Origin: Cladocopium goreaui | Taxonomy: Eukaryota > Sar > Dinophyceae > Suessiales > Symbiodiniaceae | Assembly: GCA_947184155.2 (NCBI GenBank) | Contig: CAMXCT020001802.1 | Location: forward strand, 325,420-389,419 | Direction of reading: 5' to 3' | DNA: 64,000 nt | In this document: in pieces, positions 19,593 through 33,790 of the stretch | Position numbering within the stretch: the stretch's first letter is position 1 | Layout of the letters: each line of letters starts with the position of its first letter | Translations under genes and position numbers: made by a program | The notes under the pieces: model-generated | The model's input: the letters and a program-made list of their open reading frames with translations, nothing else | What the model was told of the DNA's origin: nothing | Database searches by the model: none

Positions 19593-22281
19593 GGGCTTGA
19601 GCGGCTTGAGAAAGTCTGAGAAACTTGTGCTGCCATGGGAGTCATGCCAGGTGGTGGACTCAACCCACGGGCACGTGATTTTGGGTCAAAAACTGTGTAC
19701 CGCGGATTGGTCCAATTGATGGATTCCTCCTATTAAGCCGAGCCATCATTGGGATAAATCGATAAATCATTGTGAGCGATACCCAGCTAAGTTGAATGCC
19801 AAACTGCAACATCTTTATCTAAGACAGTATCCAGGACATTTCTCCGCATTTCCAGCAACTGTTTATAGACTGGAGCTTTGATTTCATTACAAACCTCGAA
19901 TGCAAACAAGGAAGCAACTCTAAACGCTCGAAGCATAGGTTGTAAGAGGTTGCAACCTCCCTTGATTCGGGGGTTTTTCCAGCTGGTACAACGAGTTTTT
20001 CCGTTTTTCTTCAAGACATGATCCTGACCAAAACTCTCAGCCACTAAAGATGTACAAAAATTTGCAGCCTACCTTTCCTACATGTTTTTCTCGGGGAAAC
20101 TCAGGTTTTGAGTCCCCACATTTTAAACTTATTGGACAAATTATTGGACAAAAGATGCACATTTTTATGTTTAAACTTCTTTCCAATCATTCAACCCGAA
20201 AAGTTGGGTCCAAAAAAAACATCCCATTTTTGGGTCCCGGACGGAACTCCAGGTTGCCAGAGGTAGCGAGACTGCCAAGGCGATTTGGTTGGGGATTGAC
20301 GTGCTTGGAAGTTCTCTGAAAAATGGCTTGGGCATGATGACAAAAATGACATCAATAAATATACATAGAGAATAGTGATAATGATAATAGACATTATCAA
20401 AATATCATAAATATAGCAAGCATTATCAAACGACATCAATAATAGTGATAAAGTATGGCACATACAAATATGATAATAACAATGACTCAGTGCGTCATAT
20501 TGATTGTTGATATCACCCGTGTAGTCAATGAATAAAGAATATAATAGCACTAGTAGTACTGATGCCAATAGTAATGTCAATAATGATAAACAATATAATA
20601 CTGTATATATGTTATTATAATGCTATATGTACGATTTTAAAGTGATCATTCCAGGGTTGCAGTTACTAAGCACCATGACCTTCAGCATCATGGCAGAGCG
20701 TTCACTCATGCCTTGCTTGTTGGTTTCATCGCGTCCACCCTCCTGACTCATGCCCAACAGTTTTTTTTTCAAGCCGCCCAAGTCTCTTACTAAATCATGC
20801 CCAAGAGTGGGTTCCGCTCAGTCACCGTCCTGACCAGTTCGTGCCTTTTTCAGGCGTGGATCGTTCACGCAGGCGGTGTGGCTGCTTTGAGAGCCGGGGT
20901 TTCCCAAAGGGTCCGGGAGATTCAAGATTTGATTTGTAGGTTGAAATCTTTGCCAAAACGAGCAATTTATTTTGGAGACAATCTTTGAACACCATTCGGT
21001 GTAGGTGGGCATCGCATACTTTTGCCCATCACGGGAATGCCTGCCCAGTCTCGGTATGGGCAAACCTGGGACAACTCCATTGTCTGACCTGAAACTTGGG
21101 GGAGCAGGTTGGTTATTGGTTGGTCATTGATGGCTTTCTGATGTGTTTGGACAGTGTTTGCTCATGAAACAGTTGGTCATCTCCACTTAACCAGTAGCCA
21201 GAAAAGTCCAGGCAACCAGTCTATAGACCCCCGCTTAGACAACAGAAACATGGAAAGTTCAACAATGGACAAAGATATCAAGCTGATGCAAGCAGATTCG
21301 AGCAAGTCAAAAACAGCTGGACATCCATGTTCATCAGGGCTTTATCAAAAAAAAGTAAAACTAACAAACTTCCTTAAAATCCCAAGAAATGGACAAGAAC
21401 ATGAATACAATTTCCATACATGTCCGACCAAATCCCCCCCAAAATGCCAAACAACCCATCTGACAAAATATGTTGGGAACTCCATTGGCCCTGAGGCCGC
21501 TCTGCTGTGCCATGCTGATCAGCTGGCCGCCTCAGTTGCGATGGGGGATTCTGTATGGGTTCTCAACAACAATTGGACTGCTAAACCTCTGCCTCTTGGT
21601 TGATGATTAGTTCGGGGATTATACTATCCAATATATTGGGGACGACACAGATGACGGCACAACTCGTTTTGAACACTGCTCCAGTAGACCAAGTTTGGCA
21701 GATTTTTGGGAGATGGTCGAATGTTGTCTGAATTCTTTGAGTTGGGCTGTACATTTCAAAAAGAACATGTCCTGATTTCCTGGGATGGGCTTTGCATGGC
21801 TGAGCAAACAGTACAAAGTCTGACTTGCTGTCACACGGCGACCAGTTCTAAGAGGGTTTGTTGCAGGATGCAAGAAATGTATCAGATCACAAAGCCACGG
21901 AACCGCCATGAATCTTTGAGTCTTCCTGACCCTTTCATTTTGTTGTCAGAAATAAATCAATGAGAAGTTGATGGTTCCAGATTATTTTTCAGCTCCCTAC
22001 TGAGCATTGTTTCCCTTTTCTACATATTTTAGATATGTTTCACTAATATGTTTCAAGTATATATCCCAACGTCGGCCCCTTACGTATTTGGATTATGACT
22101 CCGTCCCAACGTCCCAATGACTTGCAAGGCCACAGCTGATGGAGAATGGCGTTTGGACTGCGCACCCTGACGCCGTTGGGGCCGCCGTTGGGGGATGATC
22201 GGATGATGATCGCGGCAGTCCCAAAGTTGTGACGACCCCCAAAAAATAGAGTTTGGGAATTCTGCACTATCTTTAGAATCA

Positions 22282-22400
22282 CTGGTTGGTGGTTTGGAAC
22301 ATGAATGGATTATGACTTTCCCATCAAAATTGGGAATGTCATCATCCCAACTGACTTTAAGTCCATCATTTTTCAGAGGGGTAGGCCAACCACCAACCAG
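22282..22400. repeat. MITE family B, best copy
   Basis: Ends CTGGTTGGTGGTTTGG and CCAACCACCAACCAG are inverted repeats; the core carries GGGAATGTCATCATCCCAAC, itself a palindrome, and TTTTTCAGAGGGGTAGG. Copy C1 follows 25 bp downstream. Confidence 0.85.
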
Positions 22401-22425
22401 ATCAGATTCTACAATGTCCCAAAAC

Positions 22426-22561
22426 TACAATGTGGGGCCCCCAAGATAGCTAAGTTGGTTTACAACTCCAATTTCACTATGGTTTATGGTACTTAGAACT
22501 ATAGTTATGGGCCATGGGGCTTTATAAACCAACTTAGCTATCTTGGGGGCCCCACATTGTA
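22426..22561. repeat. MITE family C, copy 1: long fold-back with GGGGCCCCC
   Basis: TACAATGTGGGGCCCCCAAG at the left and its complement CTTGGGGGCCCCACATTGTA at the right extend inward through AGCTAAGTTGGTTTATAAA on each side, giving a nearly complete hairpin with a short loop. Confidence 0.88.
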
Positions 22562-22731
22562 CACATAACAAGAGAATTCCGAGCCACTCAGACCTGGGGT
22601 ATCCACAAGCCATAGCATCCAGATCCAGCTAGGTACGCCCTGGATGGACTGCGGTCCTTGGCGGAGCTCCTTGAAGGGCCTGGGCACCCAGCGGATCTGT
22701 CGTAGGGGTTTTTGTCATTTTCCCCATAGGG

Positions 22732-22844
22732 TATAGCCTCTGGTAAACTAACATAACATAACTATGGAAAATCACCATTTTTAATGGGAAAACTCACTAT
22801 AAATGGCCATTTTCAATAGCTATGTTAAATATTACCAGAGGGTA
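22732..22844. repeat. MITE family A, copy 3
   Basis: CTCTGGTAAACTAACATAAC at the left and GCTATGTTAAATATTACCAG at the right, with the conserved GGAAAATCACCATTTTTAAT core. Confidence 0.85.
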
Positions 22845-23053
22845 TAGCCAGAGAAAAATCCATGTGTGTTTTTTTCAAAGTAGGGTACGCCATTCCATCC
22901 CCATTGTTCATTACTTACTTATTTTCCATATTTGAAAAACTGCCATGTTATCGGTAATATTATGTTGGACAAATTCAATAATGTGGTAAAGCCAAAACGC
23001 ACACCTGCCCTTTGGGTTTATACGTCCCGTTTATGGCATTCCCCCTTTGCTCC

Positions 23054-23132
23054 ATGGAATATTTACCAGCATCCTCAACATGTCCTAAATGTAGGTTAAA
23101 CAAAATCATACATGGCCATACATGGAGCATAT
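23054..23132. repeat. diverged copy of fold-back family F
   Basis: Shares GCTCCATGGAATATTTACCA, CCTAAATGTAGGT and CCATACATGGAGCA with the better copy at 33314-33412. Confidence 0.5.
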
Positions 23133-23415
23133 ATGAGCATATATGAGCATATTGGCATTGGGTCTACATGGGTTTTAATAGGTTTTGCATGGGTCTTGCA
23201 TTGGTTTTAATAGGCTTTGCATGGGTTTTGCATGGGTTTTACCATAGGTTTACCACATAACGCCTATTCCATGGCAACGTTCAACCGGCATTTCTTGGCA
23301 GGTGTCGTGGGGATACACCCAGCGACCTGGCCCTGAGGGGCGCCATCTGCGGGGCGCTGTACCAGCTGGCTTTGGGCCCAGGGGATTATCCCAGGGATCC
23401 GTGAATCACCAGAGT

Positions 23416-23520
23416 TACCCTCTGGTAATTTAACGTAGCTATGGAAAATCACCATTTTCTATGGGAAAACTCACTATTTCTATGGCAATTTTCAATAGCT
23501 ATGTTAGTTTACCAGAGTTA
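23416..23520. repeat. MITE family A, copy 4
   Basis: Starts TACCCTCTGGTAATTTAACG and ends GCTATGTTAGTTTACCAGAG. A second CCCTCTGG follows directly and a decayed relative lies at 23596-23655, so insertions cluster here. Confidence 0.8.
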
Positions 23521-24295
23521 CCCTCTGGATCTGGTAATGACTAACAGTTTGCGAACTGGAAGCCATGGCCCATAGATTTATAGATGATATAGATGGTTTA
23601 CCGTTCTGACATAGCATGGTGATTTTCCCATCAGTTTTTTGTATGTTTACCAGAGTTTGTAACCAGAAATGGGAGAACCTACTGAGTCAGCGGACTCATG
23701 ATGTGTTTAGTTCAGCAGATACGATCCGTGGAATAAGTGGTTAATTACTAACGGTCCGTGGATTACGATCCGTGGAAGGATCCTCCGGTTGTGGGATTGG
23801 CCACTGCAGCCATGGATTTGAAGTGGTGTTACAAGATACATCAAGATACATCAAGATACCAGAAACAGAACTGGGAATGAAGAAACATCCAGAAACATGG
23901 GATTACAAGGTCTTGGCTTCCACACCTGAATATAAGGACTTTGAGCTGGCCAAAGCCTTACGAAATCACCAGGCTGATACTTGTTGGTTAATAGATGTAA
24001 ATATACATCCCATGACATTTCCCCCCATTGATATCCCATTAAATGTCTATTGTTGATGGATACATCACCAAACCCGGGCATCCCCAATTTTTCAACCCGT
24101 ACGGTTATTAGGTGAAACCGCGTCGACACGGCACTCTCCAGACAGCCGCCTGTCAAACCTTGGAGGTGCGATTTGAGTCACTGGTTTGCCGAACAAGTCC
24201 AATACTCTGAGGGGTGTTTTTGTATATGAATCATCTGACACAAAAAAATCTATGAAGATCTATGACTATGATGATACATATACAGTATCATACAT

Positions 24296-24347
24296 ACACA
24301 CACACATATATATATATATAGTTATAATATATATATATATGTATTAC

Positions 24348-24380
<33 letters not shown>
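24296..24380. repeat. CA/TA/TG microsatellite forming an inverted repeat
   Basis: (CA)n passes into (TA)n blocks and ends in (TG)n, so the outer arms are complementary and the tract could fold into a hairpin. Confidence 0.85.
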
Positions 24381-24381
<1 letters not shown>

Positions 24382-25014
24382 CATCATGTCTGAACTTTAC
24401 TTGGTAGATCTTGGTCGTTTCGACAGATCTTATTGTTGGCTTTCAAACATTGCTAAAAAGCCCAGCTGGGATCTCCTGGTGATTCCCAGACCGTCCAGCC
24501 GGAGAGTGTGGTGCTCCTCATTACCGAGGCATGGCCAACGGGGTGAAGAAAAAAAGGGGTTGCCCCCCTAAGACGCTGGATGGTTTCATGGAAAATCCTA
24601 TTGAAATATGGAGGATTCATGATGATTTATGATGGGTACCCCCCTAAGACTTAGGAAATTTAGGATATTTAGGAAACCTCCACATATCCAAAGGCTATCC
24701 AAAGATATCCAAAGGCTAGTGGTGAAACCCTTGGAAAACCTCTTTTGGTATGATTTTCTATCCGCTGGTTAGGGAGTGTTACGGTAGCAGCGCGGCTATC
24801 CCTATTCCATCATATTCTCTGCATGGGGAGCCGAGGACCCACGAATGGAGGTTCCCAACCTTTTTTTCTACAGCATCGTTTAATTCTTTGGGTATGTAAT
24901 TTTTCATTGATAGAAGACGCTTTAAGTCGCACATGAACAGTATAGCTGGCGTTGCTGGCTGAGTTGAGAAGTGGCCCAGAACCCGACAATGGTGCCTTAT
25001 CCAGGCTTCATAAT

Positions 25015-25074
25015 GGGGAATAATCATCCCAACTGACTTTCATATTTTTCAGAGGGATTGAAACCACCAACCAG
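25015..25074. repeat. MITE family B, right part
   Basis: Contains ATCATCCCAACTGACTTTCA, TTTTTCAGAGGG and the end ACCACCAACCAG; the left end is missing. Confidence 0.6.
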
Positions 25075-26586
25075 TCTACATCTGTAGAACCTGTACGTAC
25101 TACCTTTGCTCTTTCTCCCCTGATGTCCGAGGCCACTTCCGGCGTATTGGATGTGAGGATCAATTCCTGAATCAAGAAACAATACTCATCAACACAATAA
25201 TGATTCATAATTCATAATATCAAAGATATCATATTATAGATATATATACGTGTATATATATATATCAATAATCACAAGCACAGTACTACTTACAGTATAT
25301 ATATATATATATGTACATATTTGTCCAGGCCAAAATACTGCAAATGTCTGGGCGATAAAATCGCCGCTCCAGGCCTTGCACATCGGTCGCTTACCCGAAG
25401 ATGCGCTGGGACCTCGGGGGTGCGGCCTTTTCGGTGGGCCACCTGGGGGTCTGAAAATCGGGGTATTTTCTCAGCCATTTGGATGGTGAAACTGTCATAA
25501 ATCAGCAGAAATCATCATAAATCATTAAAGTTTGGGGATACTGAGCTGCAGATATCTTATTTTCAGACATCACATACGGGGCGAATTGATCCGATTTATT
25601 CCAAGTTATTGGTGCAAACCACCGACCAGACAAACGATCTACATTTTGGGAATGGGGGACCGGGACTTGTCGTTTAGTCTTGTTAATTGGCTTGAGATTG
25701 CAGAAAGTATTGAACGATCAAGAGACCTGCATGGTTCATTTCCTTTAGAGTGCCCCACTAATGCTGCCCTGGAGAATTGGGGTCCCGATTAAGGAGCCAC
25801 AAGTGTATCAGGTAGCAAACGCACCACAATTCCGTGATTTGGTGTCAAAGCACTTCTTGAGTCATCTAGCCGTTTAGTATCTGTCTATATAGTTTCCACA
25901 CAAAGCAACCTTTACACACATCCCATTTCATTATATATCATACCTCATCATGATGATATTTGCTGATACAACCATGCTTTATATCTCGTGGTATGGCGTT
26001 GTTAGAGGATATGGAATGCCCCTAAAATCAATCCTCCACCATCATTTTCCCTTGTCAACATTGTTGTTTTAAGGGTAACATCAATAGCACCCATCAACAG
26101 AACCATTTCACATTGTTCACCGTATATCCCACCAGGTGCCGAAGCATCATCCTATGACAAAAGGTGGGTTCCATAGCCACAAGACTTTGTTGGTTAAATC
26201 ATGTTAACTCCAAATGGGTGTGTCTGAAAATGTTGTACCCCTTTTTACCCAATGGTTTTGCTGATCATTATCCCTATTAAATGGCTATAATTGGGAATAT
26301 ACCCTATTTTCAGACAAACCCAAATCCATGATTCTTCAATGTTTATTGTTGATGGTTCACTCCCCATCCCCATTTCCTCCAAAAGAATCCAACATTATCA
26401 TTCTGACAGAAAAAACAAAACCACGACCTCACGTCGCGACCTGACTGGAATGATGATTCGGATTGGGGGAATCATCCCCAAGTGGCCGAACTTGTCGGTT
26501 GGTGAATTCTGATATTCCAGAAAAACTCCTCATGAAACTATAGGTGATGGATTGCTATGATTTCCATATCAATTTCCACTAATGTG

Positions 26587-26676
26587 GGTAAAACAATAAT
26601 AACAACCACCCATTTGGGAATGGTTGAAATCCCACCTATGGTGGAATTTGAATGGTAAAAAATGGGCGTTTTACCC
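26587..26676. repeat. degenerate copy of MITE-like element G
   Basis: Starts GGTAAAACAATAATAACAACC and ends near TTTTACCC, matching the ends of the 8931-9017 element with a diverged interior. Confidence 0.45.
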
Positions 26677-29600
26677 AGGGCCTGGGGGGAAACCCAGAAG
26701 TCATCGCCTGGATCATCACCATGGTTTACCAAGGCTCTGGACCAGCTGTACAGTGCTGGAAACTTTGGTGGAGAAGGTGGGCTTCGGGTGGAAACCTGAG
26801 AGAAAAGCTACCAAAATGTAGGAGGAATAGGATACATATAGGGTATCATGGGCTCATTTTGAGAATGCCAGAGACACACTGTTGACTGACTTGGGGGTAA
26901 ATCATCTGTGAGAAATCTGGGGATCAACCTAAGAAAGAAGGAATCAAACATGCAGGGATCAAGCTGCAAACATGTAGGACATATATACAATGATCTATTG
27001 ATACGAGGAACAAGAATGGCTTTGGAATTACCTTATAAGCGGCAGGGGTCGCTTTCACTGGAAAACCCATGGGTGCCAGCTTTGCAAAGGGAAAAACTGC
27101 CCCGGGACAGGATGCACGCATGGCAAGCGTCTTCATTGCTAGAGGAGGCAGCATTTCTGGGGTTTCTGGGGTGCAGATTGTGAGCTCAGGTGGTCAACGC
27201 CGATCAGCCATGGGTGGGGTGATTTTTATTATTGATATTTTTCTTCGTATTATTAATAATTACATATTAATACTTTCATTATTATTGTTATTATTATTGA
27301 GGCTTTGTCATTACGTAATTCGATTTCAATTCTACACAGCGAGGTCTTGCATGGATCTAAGAGCCAGTCCAAAGATAATGTTTTTCAAGTGCTGTACTAG
27401 AACAAAGCCAGGCCGGAAGCCTTTGCATATTTTGACACGGAATCTCGGCAAGGGCATATGGAGACCCAGTGGAAACTGTGCAATGCAGCTTACGTCTCAA
27501 GCCTTTTGAACGCGTCCAACCCGTGTTCTTCACGTAATGGAGGCAGGGCTCTGCTTCCAAGAAAGTTGGGAGGGAAGTAAGCTCTTGGTGTTGTTGACAG
27601 GGTGAGGTACTAGTTGTTCCACGGTACTGTTGAGATGTACGCAACAGTGAGAACAGGCAAAGCACTCAGGTCTTCAGTTGTGGCTTGTGGATTCTTTATG
27701 ATTCTTCAAAACCATGGGCTGGGTGAGAGCGAGTCACGGCGTTGTTGCATCATAAAATTGTCCAAAGTGAATGCATTGATCACTTTTCGAAATCTTCAGA
27801 ATCTCCCCTCTGGCTATCTTTTTCACCTTGACCCAGGGACTATGGAATACCTGTTCATGGTCATGTTTTCTTCTTGGGAATCCGTATGAGTAAGGACAGG
27901 TGCCGTTTTCTCTTCATTTTCTCAGTTTCATCACCTTGAAGTTCGCATGCAGGTTTCCCTTGACTGAGCCATGGATTTGTTGATTCGGGAACCTCGGCAG
28001 CAACTGTTGAGTTCGAGTTTTAAAGATATTTGAATATATAAAGATATTTGAAGGGTAGACGTCAACCTGAAAACTGGCAGTTTCTGGGAAACCACAGAAG
28101 TAATCGCCATCTTATCGCCATCTTTGATCAATTGTCCTGGGATTGAAAACCACCCACTTCACCTTCACCATTCACTTTATTCCTGGCCACATTTCCCCAG
28201 TTCTCGACATTTTTGGTGCCTGTCCAGCCATCGCCAGGACATTCTGCTGACGCCCATCAACGCGGCAGGAGATTTGGCGACGAAGAGCTGGTACAGCTCC
28301 AACTTTCGAGCCATCCGGGAGCTGGTCCAGGTGGGGAGTTGCCAACAACGAAATGCCGGGTGCTGGGTTAAACACACACACACACACATGGATGTTAAAC
28401 ATGGTTAAACACTGAAACACAGGATATTTTTACCCTCCAATTTGATGCAAGAAACATTGCGTGGTCTTGGGGGTTCTTGAATGAGGGTTTTGGAATGACC
28501 ACGGTACTTAAAAAATCTTCAAAGTGGCTTTGGAGCACCCCGAACTTCGTATTCAGCACAAGGCAGGCCAAGCCAAAGGAGGAAAAACACTTATCAACTG
28601 CTTCGGTTCACTTCGAAAGCAACAGAAGTAGGTTTCGAAAAAGGGTGACTGCAGTGGGCGCTTCTTTCAGTTATCCATTTCATTAAAGACGTTGAAGTCA
28701 TGAAGGTAGTATTCGTTGGTGCCTTGCGGGCTCTTGGAGGACCCGAACTACCGAGCGGATGATGTGGACCCATATGAACCCGTGATTGAGGTGGGGACAG
28801 CGATGGACAGCCGCAAGGGTCAGCTCCGACGTTGAGGGCGGAAGTATCCAGCAAGATTTCTCAGGGTTTTTGTTGAGCTGCCATGGCTTTCTATTTGGAG
28901 ATTCATGTAGCACGAAGATGAGGAGGTGATATCCAAAAATGTAACATGAAGCCATGAGCTTGATCTCTCGTAGCATCTACTTCCTTGGACCTTCCAGATG
29001 TAGATCCCATTTTTTCAGTGTTCAGATCAGGTCACAGGATATCATCGATGATTCTTGAGGGGCTTTTGGAGGCCTAATGGCATAGGCGTCATTTTTTCTG
29101 AGCTTCGGCAAGCTGTGGGCTGCGGTCTCAGCAGGTCGTCATTGGCGATGCCACCATCCAGGCACTGGTTCTGTGAACATCTCTTTGTTGGGTGCTGGTG
29201 ATCATCGGATGATCATCGGTTGGTGGTTTCAACATCACATTTGCTTGATTTTCCACAAGCAACATAAATATGTCAAAAACAACGGGCGATTGTTCAACGC
29301 GTTGTTTCCTGTGGTTTCACTCCACTGCCCCAGATTTCGTCTTCACTGAAGCGGGTCTGAGGGTTTTAGGTGCACGATCATCCGATCATCCCAGGACTAA
29401 GTGGTGAATATCCCTGGGGAATGTCCCCATTCAGTGGGTAAAAAAGTGGGTTATACATGGTTATACTAATTTATCATCTGATACCAGCCATTTGATGGTA
29501 TAGCCGTATAGCTATTTGTAGATGGTATAGTGGGTATTAAGTGGGTTGTAGATGGTTATAGTACCCATTTATTTGTGGGTTATACCATCTAATACCATCT

Positions 29601-31095
29601 ACAAATGGCTGAACTATGCCATAACTGTGCTGAACTAACCCCACTGAAACATCACCAGAGAAACATCACTTCCCAGGAGACGAACGACTTTGTCACCCCG
29701 ACCTTTGTGAGGCTGGGCCTGGGCTAGGCTGGGCCATGGCTGATGCCTCACATCGATGGGGGACCTACGGGTGTTGGGAGCAACCCTGTGTCGCTCCAAC
29801 ATGACTTGGAAGACGTTGATACTTGGTAGCTTGAGGCGATAAATGGGGTCCTCCAAGCACGCAACCATCCGGTGATAGCCCAGGCATTGCCAATTTTATT
29901 GATTTATGTTCCTAATCTATATTTATACATATTGTCTATACTACATCATATTACATTCTAACATACTAGATATCACTTATTTTTCTTGAAGTGTGTCCAG
30001 AAGTGGGCACTTTTTATCGATGCGGCTTGCTGATTTCGTTGTTTTTCACTGCGCTGAGGGTGTCTATGGATGGGGAGAATGTTGGAGATTCTCGGATGGC
30101 ATTGTGAGGCTGTTGAAGATAGGGATGATGCTTGAGACCTTGAAAGAAAACAGTTTCACTGGGTATCAATTGAAAAAATGTTTGCATATGTCTGCCAATT
30201 TTGGAGGAACCTGAACTGAACGAACTGTATTGCGACTCAAAATGAACATTTCAGCCGTTTCTGGATTTTGGGGTCCTCTACACTTTGGAAACCTTCGCAA
30301 AAACGATGCCACTTTCAGTGAGAATTCTGGAAAGCAGCACATTCTTTTTGCAGCACTTCATTGTGACCTGTGATCTTTCAGTTGCATTACCCTCCGGTTT
30401 GCTCAAAGATGGCCGGAAAATCCAGCCAAACCTCCATGGACTGTTCGGGGACTTTCCTGCCACAAAATTGTTCGCAAAGAGGGTCGTTGTTCTCAGGAGA
30501 CTTCGTTGTTCAAACACGGACCATATACGAAGCCTGTGTGGTTGCTTGGCAGCACCTGCGGCCTCGGACATCTGGGACATCTGGGACAGGGTGGGTTCAT
30601 TGCTTCCTCCCATCGATGTTGTCATGTCTTAAGTGGATGTTTGTCGCGGACTTTAAAGATTGTAAGACTAATTGTAAGGCTAATTAAGTAAGGCATACAC
30701 ATTCACAAATTGCGAACATTTTGATACTAGGAAGATCTAAGAAGAAAGTAAGAAGACCGTTTCTAGGCAAGGCATCATGCGGAACAAACTCCCAACAAAA
30801 TACTGGCAACTCACAGTCAAGCCCCTGATCCACTCCACCAGTGTGAGGAATGAGCGCTTCTTGCTGCATCCCAGAGGTTCCTTCAGCATGAGATTTGAGG
30901 CACCTCGAGATCTCTGGTGGCTGCCACATATGCTGCGATGTTGATTTCCTCCCTGTTCAGCCCTACCATTGGACCATGGTTCTCAACCAGGTGATTGATT
31001 GTGGAGGGAAGCACTGAACTTGATATTTATTTCCCACACGAAGCACACAAAGTTCACGCACTGCGAGTTAAAAAAAACCTTAGGTAGTGAATTGC

Positions 31096-31204
31096 TACCC
31101 TCTGGTAAACGTTTACATAGCTATGGAAAATCACCATTTTCAATGGGATAATCCACTATTTCTATGCCCATTTTCAATAGCTATTTTGACATAACCAGAG
31201 GGTA
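31096..31204. repeat. MITE family A, copy 5
   Basis: TACCCTCTGGTAAACGTTTA at the left and TTGACATAACCAGAGGGTA at the right; the core has GGAAAATCACCATTTTCAAT and CCCATTTTCAATAGC. Confidence 0.8.
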
Positions 31205-32352
31205 AATTCCACTTCTTTCTGTAAAGCAACTATTGGACCTTCACTGTGATCCTGCAGGTCATCGACCACCGCGAGCACCTACGTGGCCAATGCACCATTG
31301 GCACGCAAAGCCTTTGGGGTGCCCTGGACAAAAAAATGGCCATGGAAACAGCTGGTTACTACATGTTACTACCCCTTTTTGGAGGGATTGAAGTTGATTC
31401 ATTTCAGAAGCATCTGACATGATTGCAAGGTCTCACATGATTGGTGAACCCCTCTTGGAAAGGTGAAACATGGTGAAACGATTGTAATTCCTGCACCCGC
31501 TGGTGTCCTCCAAGCAAGGTGCCGCTGGCAGAACTGGTGGCCTTTCCATCAAGTTCCTTGGCTCGATCTCGGAATGGTTAGAAGATCGTGTGCACATGAG
31601 CAATTGGTGTGTGGCCGAGATGCTTCAGTTTGGTCTTTGGGAATGATTCATTTGGGAAAATCCACTGACACTCCCCTCAAAAAAATTATGCTAAGAGCAG
31701 ATCTTCTGTAGGTAGTGTTGGCTCCGGCCTTGGTACAAATTGACGGGACATCCCCTCTTAGTATCTTATAGTCTTATAGATTCTTATAGTATTATATTTT
31801 TAATATTGCAATATTATATCAGTATATCAGTATAAGTTATAAAGTATAATACATATAATCTATGCTATAATCACATCTCAAAAAGCTAGGATCAGCCCCT
31901 GGAAAGGTGAGCCCCTCCCACTCCCGGATGTTTCCCTAGGCCTCAGCTGACCCTGGCGCGCGACCAGATCTGTGGGCAGCTGACAGTCCACTGTCGGCCA
32001 TGGGATGGACTGCCCCCTGAGAGGCGGGACAGATCCGGCCCCGAGGACGTTTCCACAGGGGGTGGATGGTTGGGGGAATGTTAGTTGGAAAAAGCCCAAG
32101 AGATTGAGATTTTAGAGCACTTTTAGAGCACTTTTGTATTAAACTTTATGAGTTGATGAAGATGGGAAATGCGATGATGATGAGGATCATGAATCATGAG
32201 GATCGAGATTCGATTTAAGAAAGATGGATCTGCTGTGGCAGGCCCTGGTGGCAACCTGCAGGCATCCGCCAAGCTGGGAAGATTGGGTTTAGGGTGCCAC
32301 AGTTGGATTGTCTAGCCATATTGGAGGAGGGTTATCCACCCATTAAAAAGGT

Positions 32353-32470
32353 TACCCTCTGGTAAACTAACATAGATATGGAAAATCACCATTTTTAATG
32401 GGTAAATCGGGTAAATCCACTATTTCTATGGCCATTTTCAATAGCTATGTTAGTAGGTTTACAAGAGGGT
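32353..32470. repeat. MITE family A, copy 6
   Basis: TACCCTCTGGTAAACTAACA to TTTACAAGAGGGTC, with a duplicated GGTAAATC in the middle that other copies lack. Confidence 0.8.
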
Positions 32471-32616
32471 CGTATACCCATTGCAAGGAGAAATCCATTT
32501 TACGGATGGTGATATGACCAGAATCCATGAAAATCCCATGAGACTTGACCATGGCAATAAGCAGACCCTGGGATCAGCGGGTAGAAACCATCCCTGATGT
32601 ATCCTGGATCATAGGA

Positions 32617-32711
32617 ATATAACTATGATTTATAATACGCAAATAACTATAGTATTCATGGGGTTTATAAACCAACTAACATCACTGGGGGTTTATAAAC
32701 CCCACATTGTA
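32617..32711. repeat. MITE family C, truncated copy
   Basis: Retains AACTATGATTTATAAT, GGGTTTATAAACCAACT and the right end CCCCACATTGTA; the left GGGGCCCCC arm is missing. Confidence 0.6.
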
Positions 32712-33313
32712 GGAATCTTTTTATTGCCTCAGCAATTCCACGGCGATGTCTTAGAGATTTGACCGAAGACGGTAAGACACTTGCGAACTCACCATGTCTC
32801 TCTGACAAGACCGAGTCGGCTTAGCGGGTACAAATCATTTTGAGATATTTTGATATCTTTGGGGAGAGGTCTCTTGAGACGCTTCCTGGTGTTGTTTAGG
32901 TCATCCAGAAAGTGCAGAAACATTATCTTGATCTATTGAACATTGGTTGACATTGTCCCGCCATGTCCAGCCATTTTGTTGAGGGATATGGCCAGAATTG
33001 GTGTCGGCCTTGCTGAAGGTGATGTTCTGGAATTTTCCGAATCTGAAATCTATCATCTCTTGAAACATCTTGAAACTCTCCGGAAGATTCGAAATTTCCA
33101 TAAATTTCCAAGGTCCCCTTGCAGCAAATCCAAGTTGGGGTCCGGTTTTTCATCTCCATAAGCCTGGACGATAAGCAGGTCCTGTTGTCGCATCAGGCCG
33201 ACGATAAGCAGGTCCTGTTTTTATTTCAGACGACGTCACTATTTCAGCTGTAAGATTTGTAAGATTATTTGAACATATTTGAAATAAGCGACGACCTGCG
33301 AACGCTTTTAAAT

Positions 33314-33412
33314 TGTACCCCAGATGCTCCATGTATGGAATATTTACCAACATTTGCCCTAAAAATCACCCAAATGTAGGTAAATATACCATACATGGAG
33401 CATCTGGGTACA
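33314..33412. repeat. fold-back element F
   Basis: TGTACCCCAGATGCTCCATG at the left is the complement of CATGGAGCATCTGGGTACA at the right, and the match continues through GGAATATTTACC. Arms of about 33 bp flank a 30-bp loop. Confidence 0.85.
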
Positions 33413-33569
33413 GAATGTACAGATAAGATCAGATCTGCACCTTCTGCGTTTCTACGCAGCTCATCTCGCAGGAGATGATGCTCTCAAGGCCGAACCAGAT
33501 CTCTTTGATATGCTGGACAAGGTGGGCCATGATGATTGGGGTCTTCAGAGTCTGAGAAGGTCATATGAT

Positions 33570-33790
33570 ATGGGCATGGATCAATCGCTTTGAAGACCAT
33601 TTACCCTCTGGTAAACTAACATAGCTATGGAAAATCACCATTTATAATGGGTAAATCAACTAGAAATGGGCCATTTTCAATAGCTATGTTAGTTTACCAG
33701 AGGGTAACATGGATGAACATCCAGTTCATCCATTTATCAGCTATTTTGATGTCCACCAGCAGTGCAGAGTTTGACCCAGGCCCATACCCA
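33570..33790. repeat. MITE family D copy split by a nested family A copy
   Basis: The left part has ATGGATCAATCGC and ACCATTT, and the right part GGATGAACATCC, CAGCTATTTTGATGT and TTTGACCCA, as in the D copies at 34074, 35541 and 36203. A complete family A element (33602-33706) lies between them, giving a relative age: D before A. Confidence 0.7.
33602..33706. repeat. MITE family A, copy 7 (best inverted repeats)
   Basis: TACCCTCTGGTAAACTAACA and TGTTAGTTTACCAGAGGGTA are perfect complements of at least 20 bp, with TA at each border. Confidence 0.9.

Noticed and set aside
21154..21603. 149-residue plus-strand frame
   Set aside because: Low-complexity composition, no recognisable domain or exon partner.
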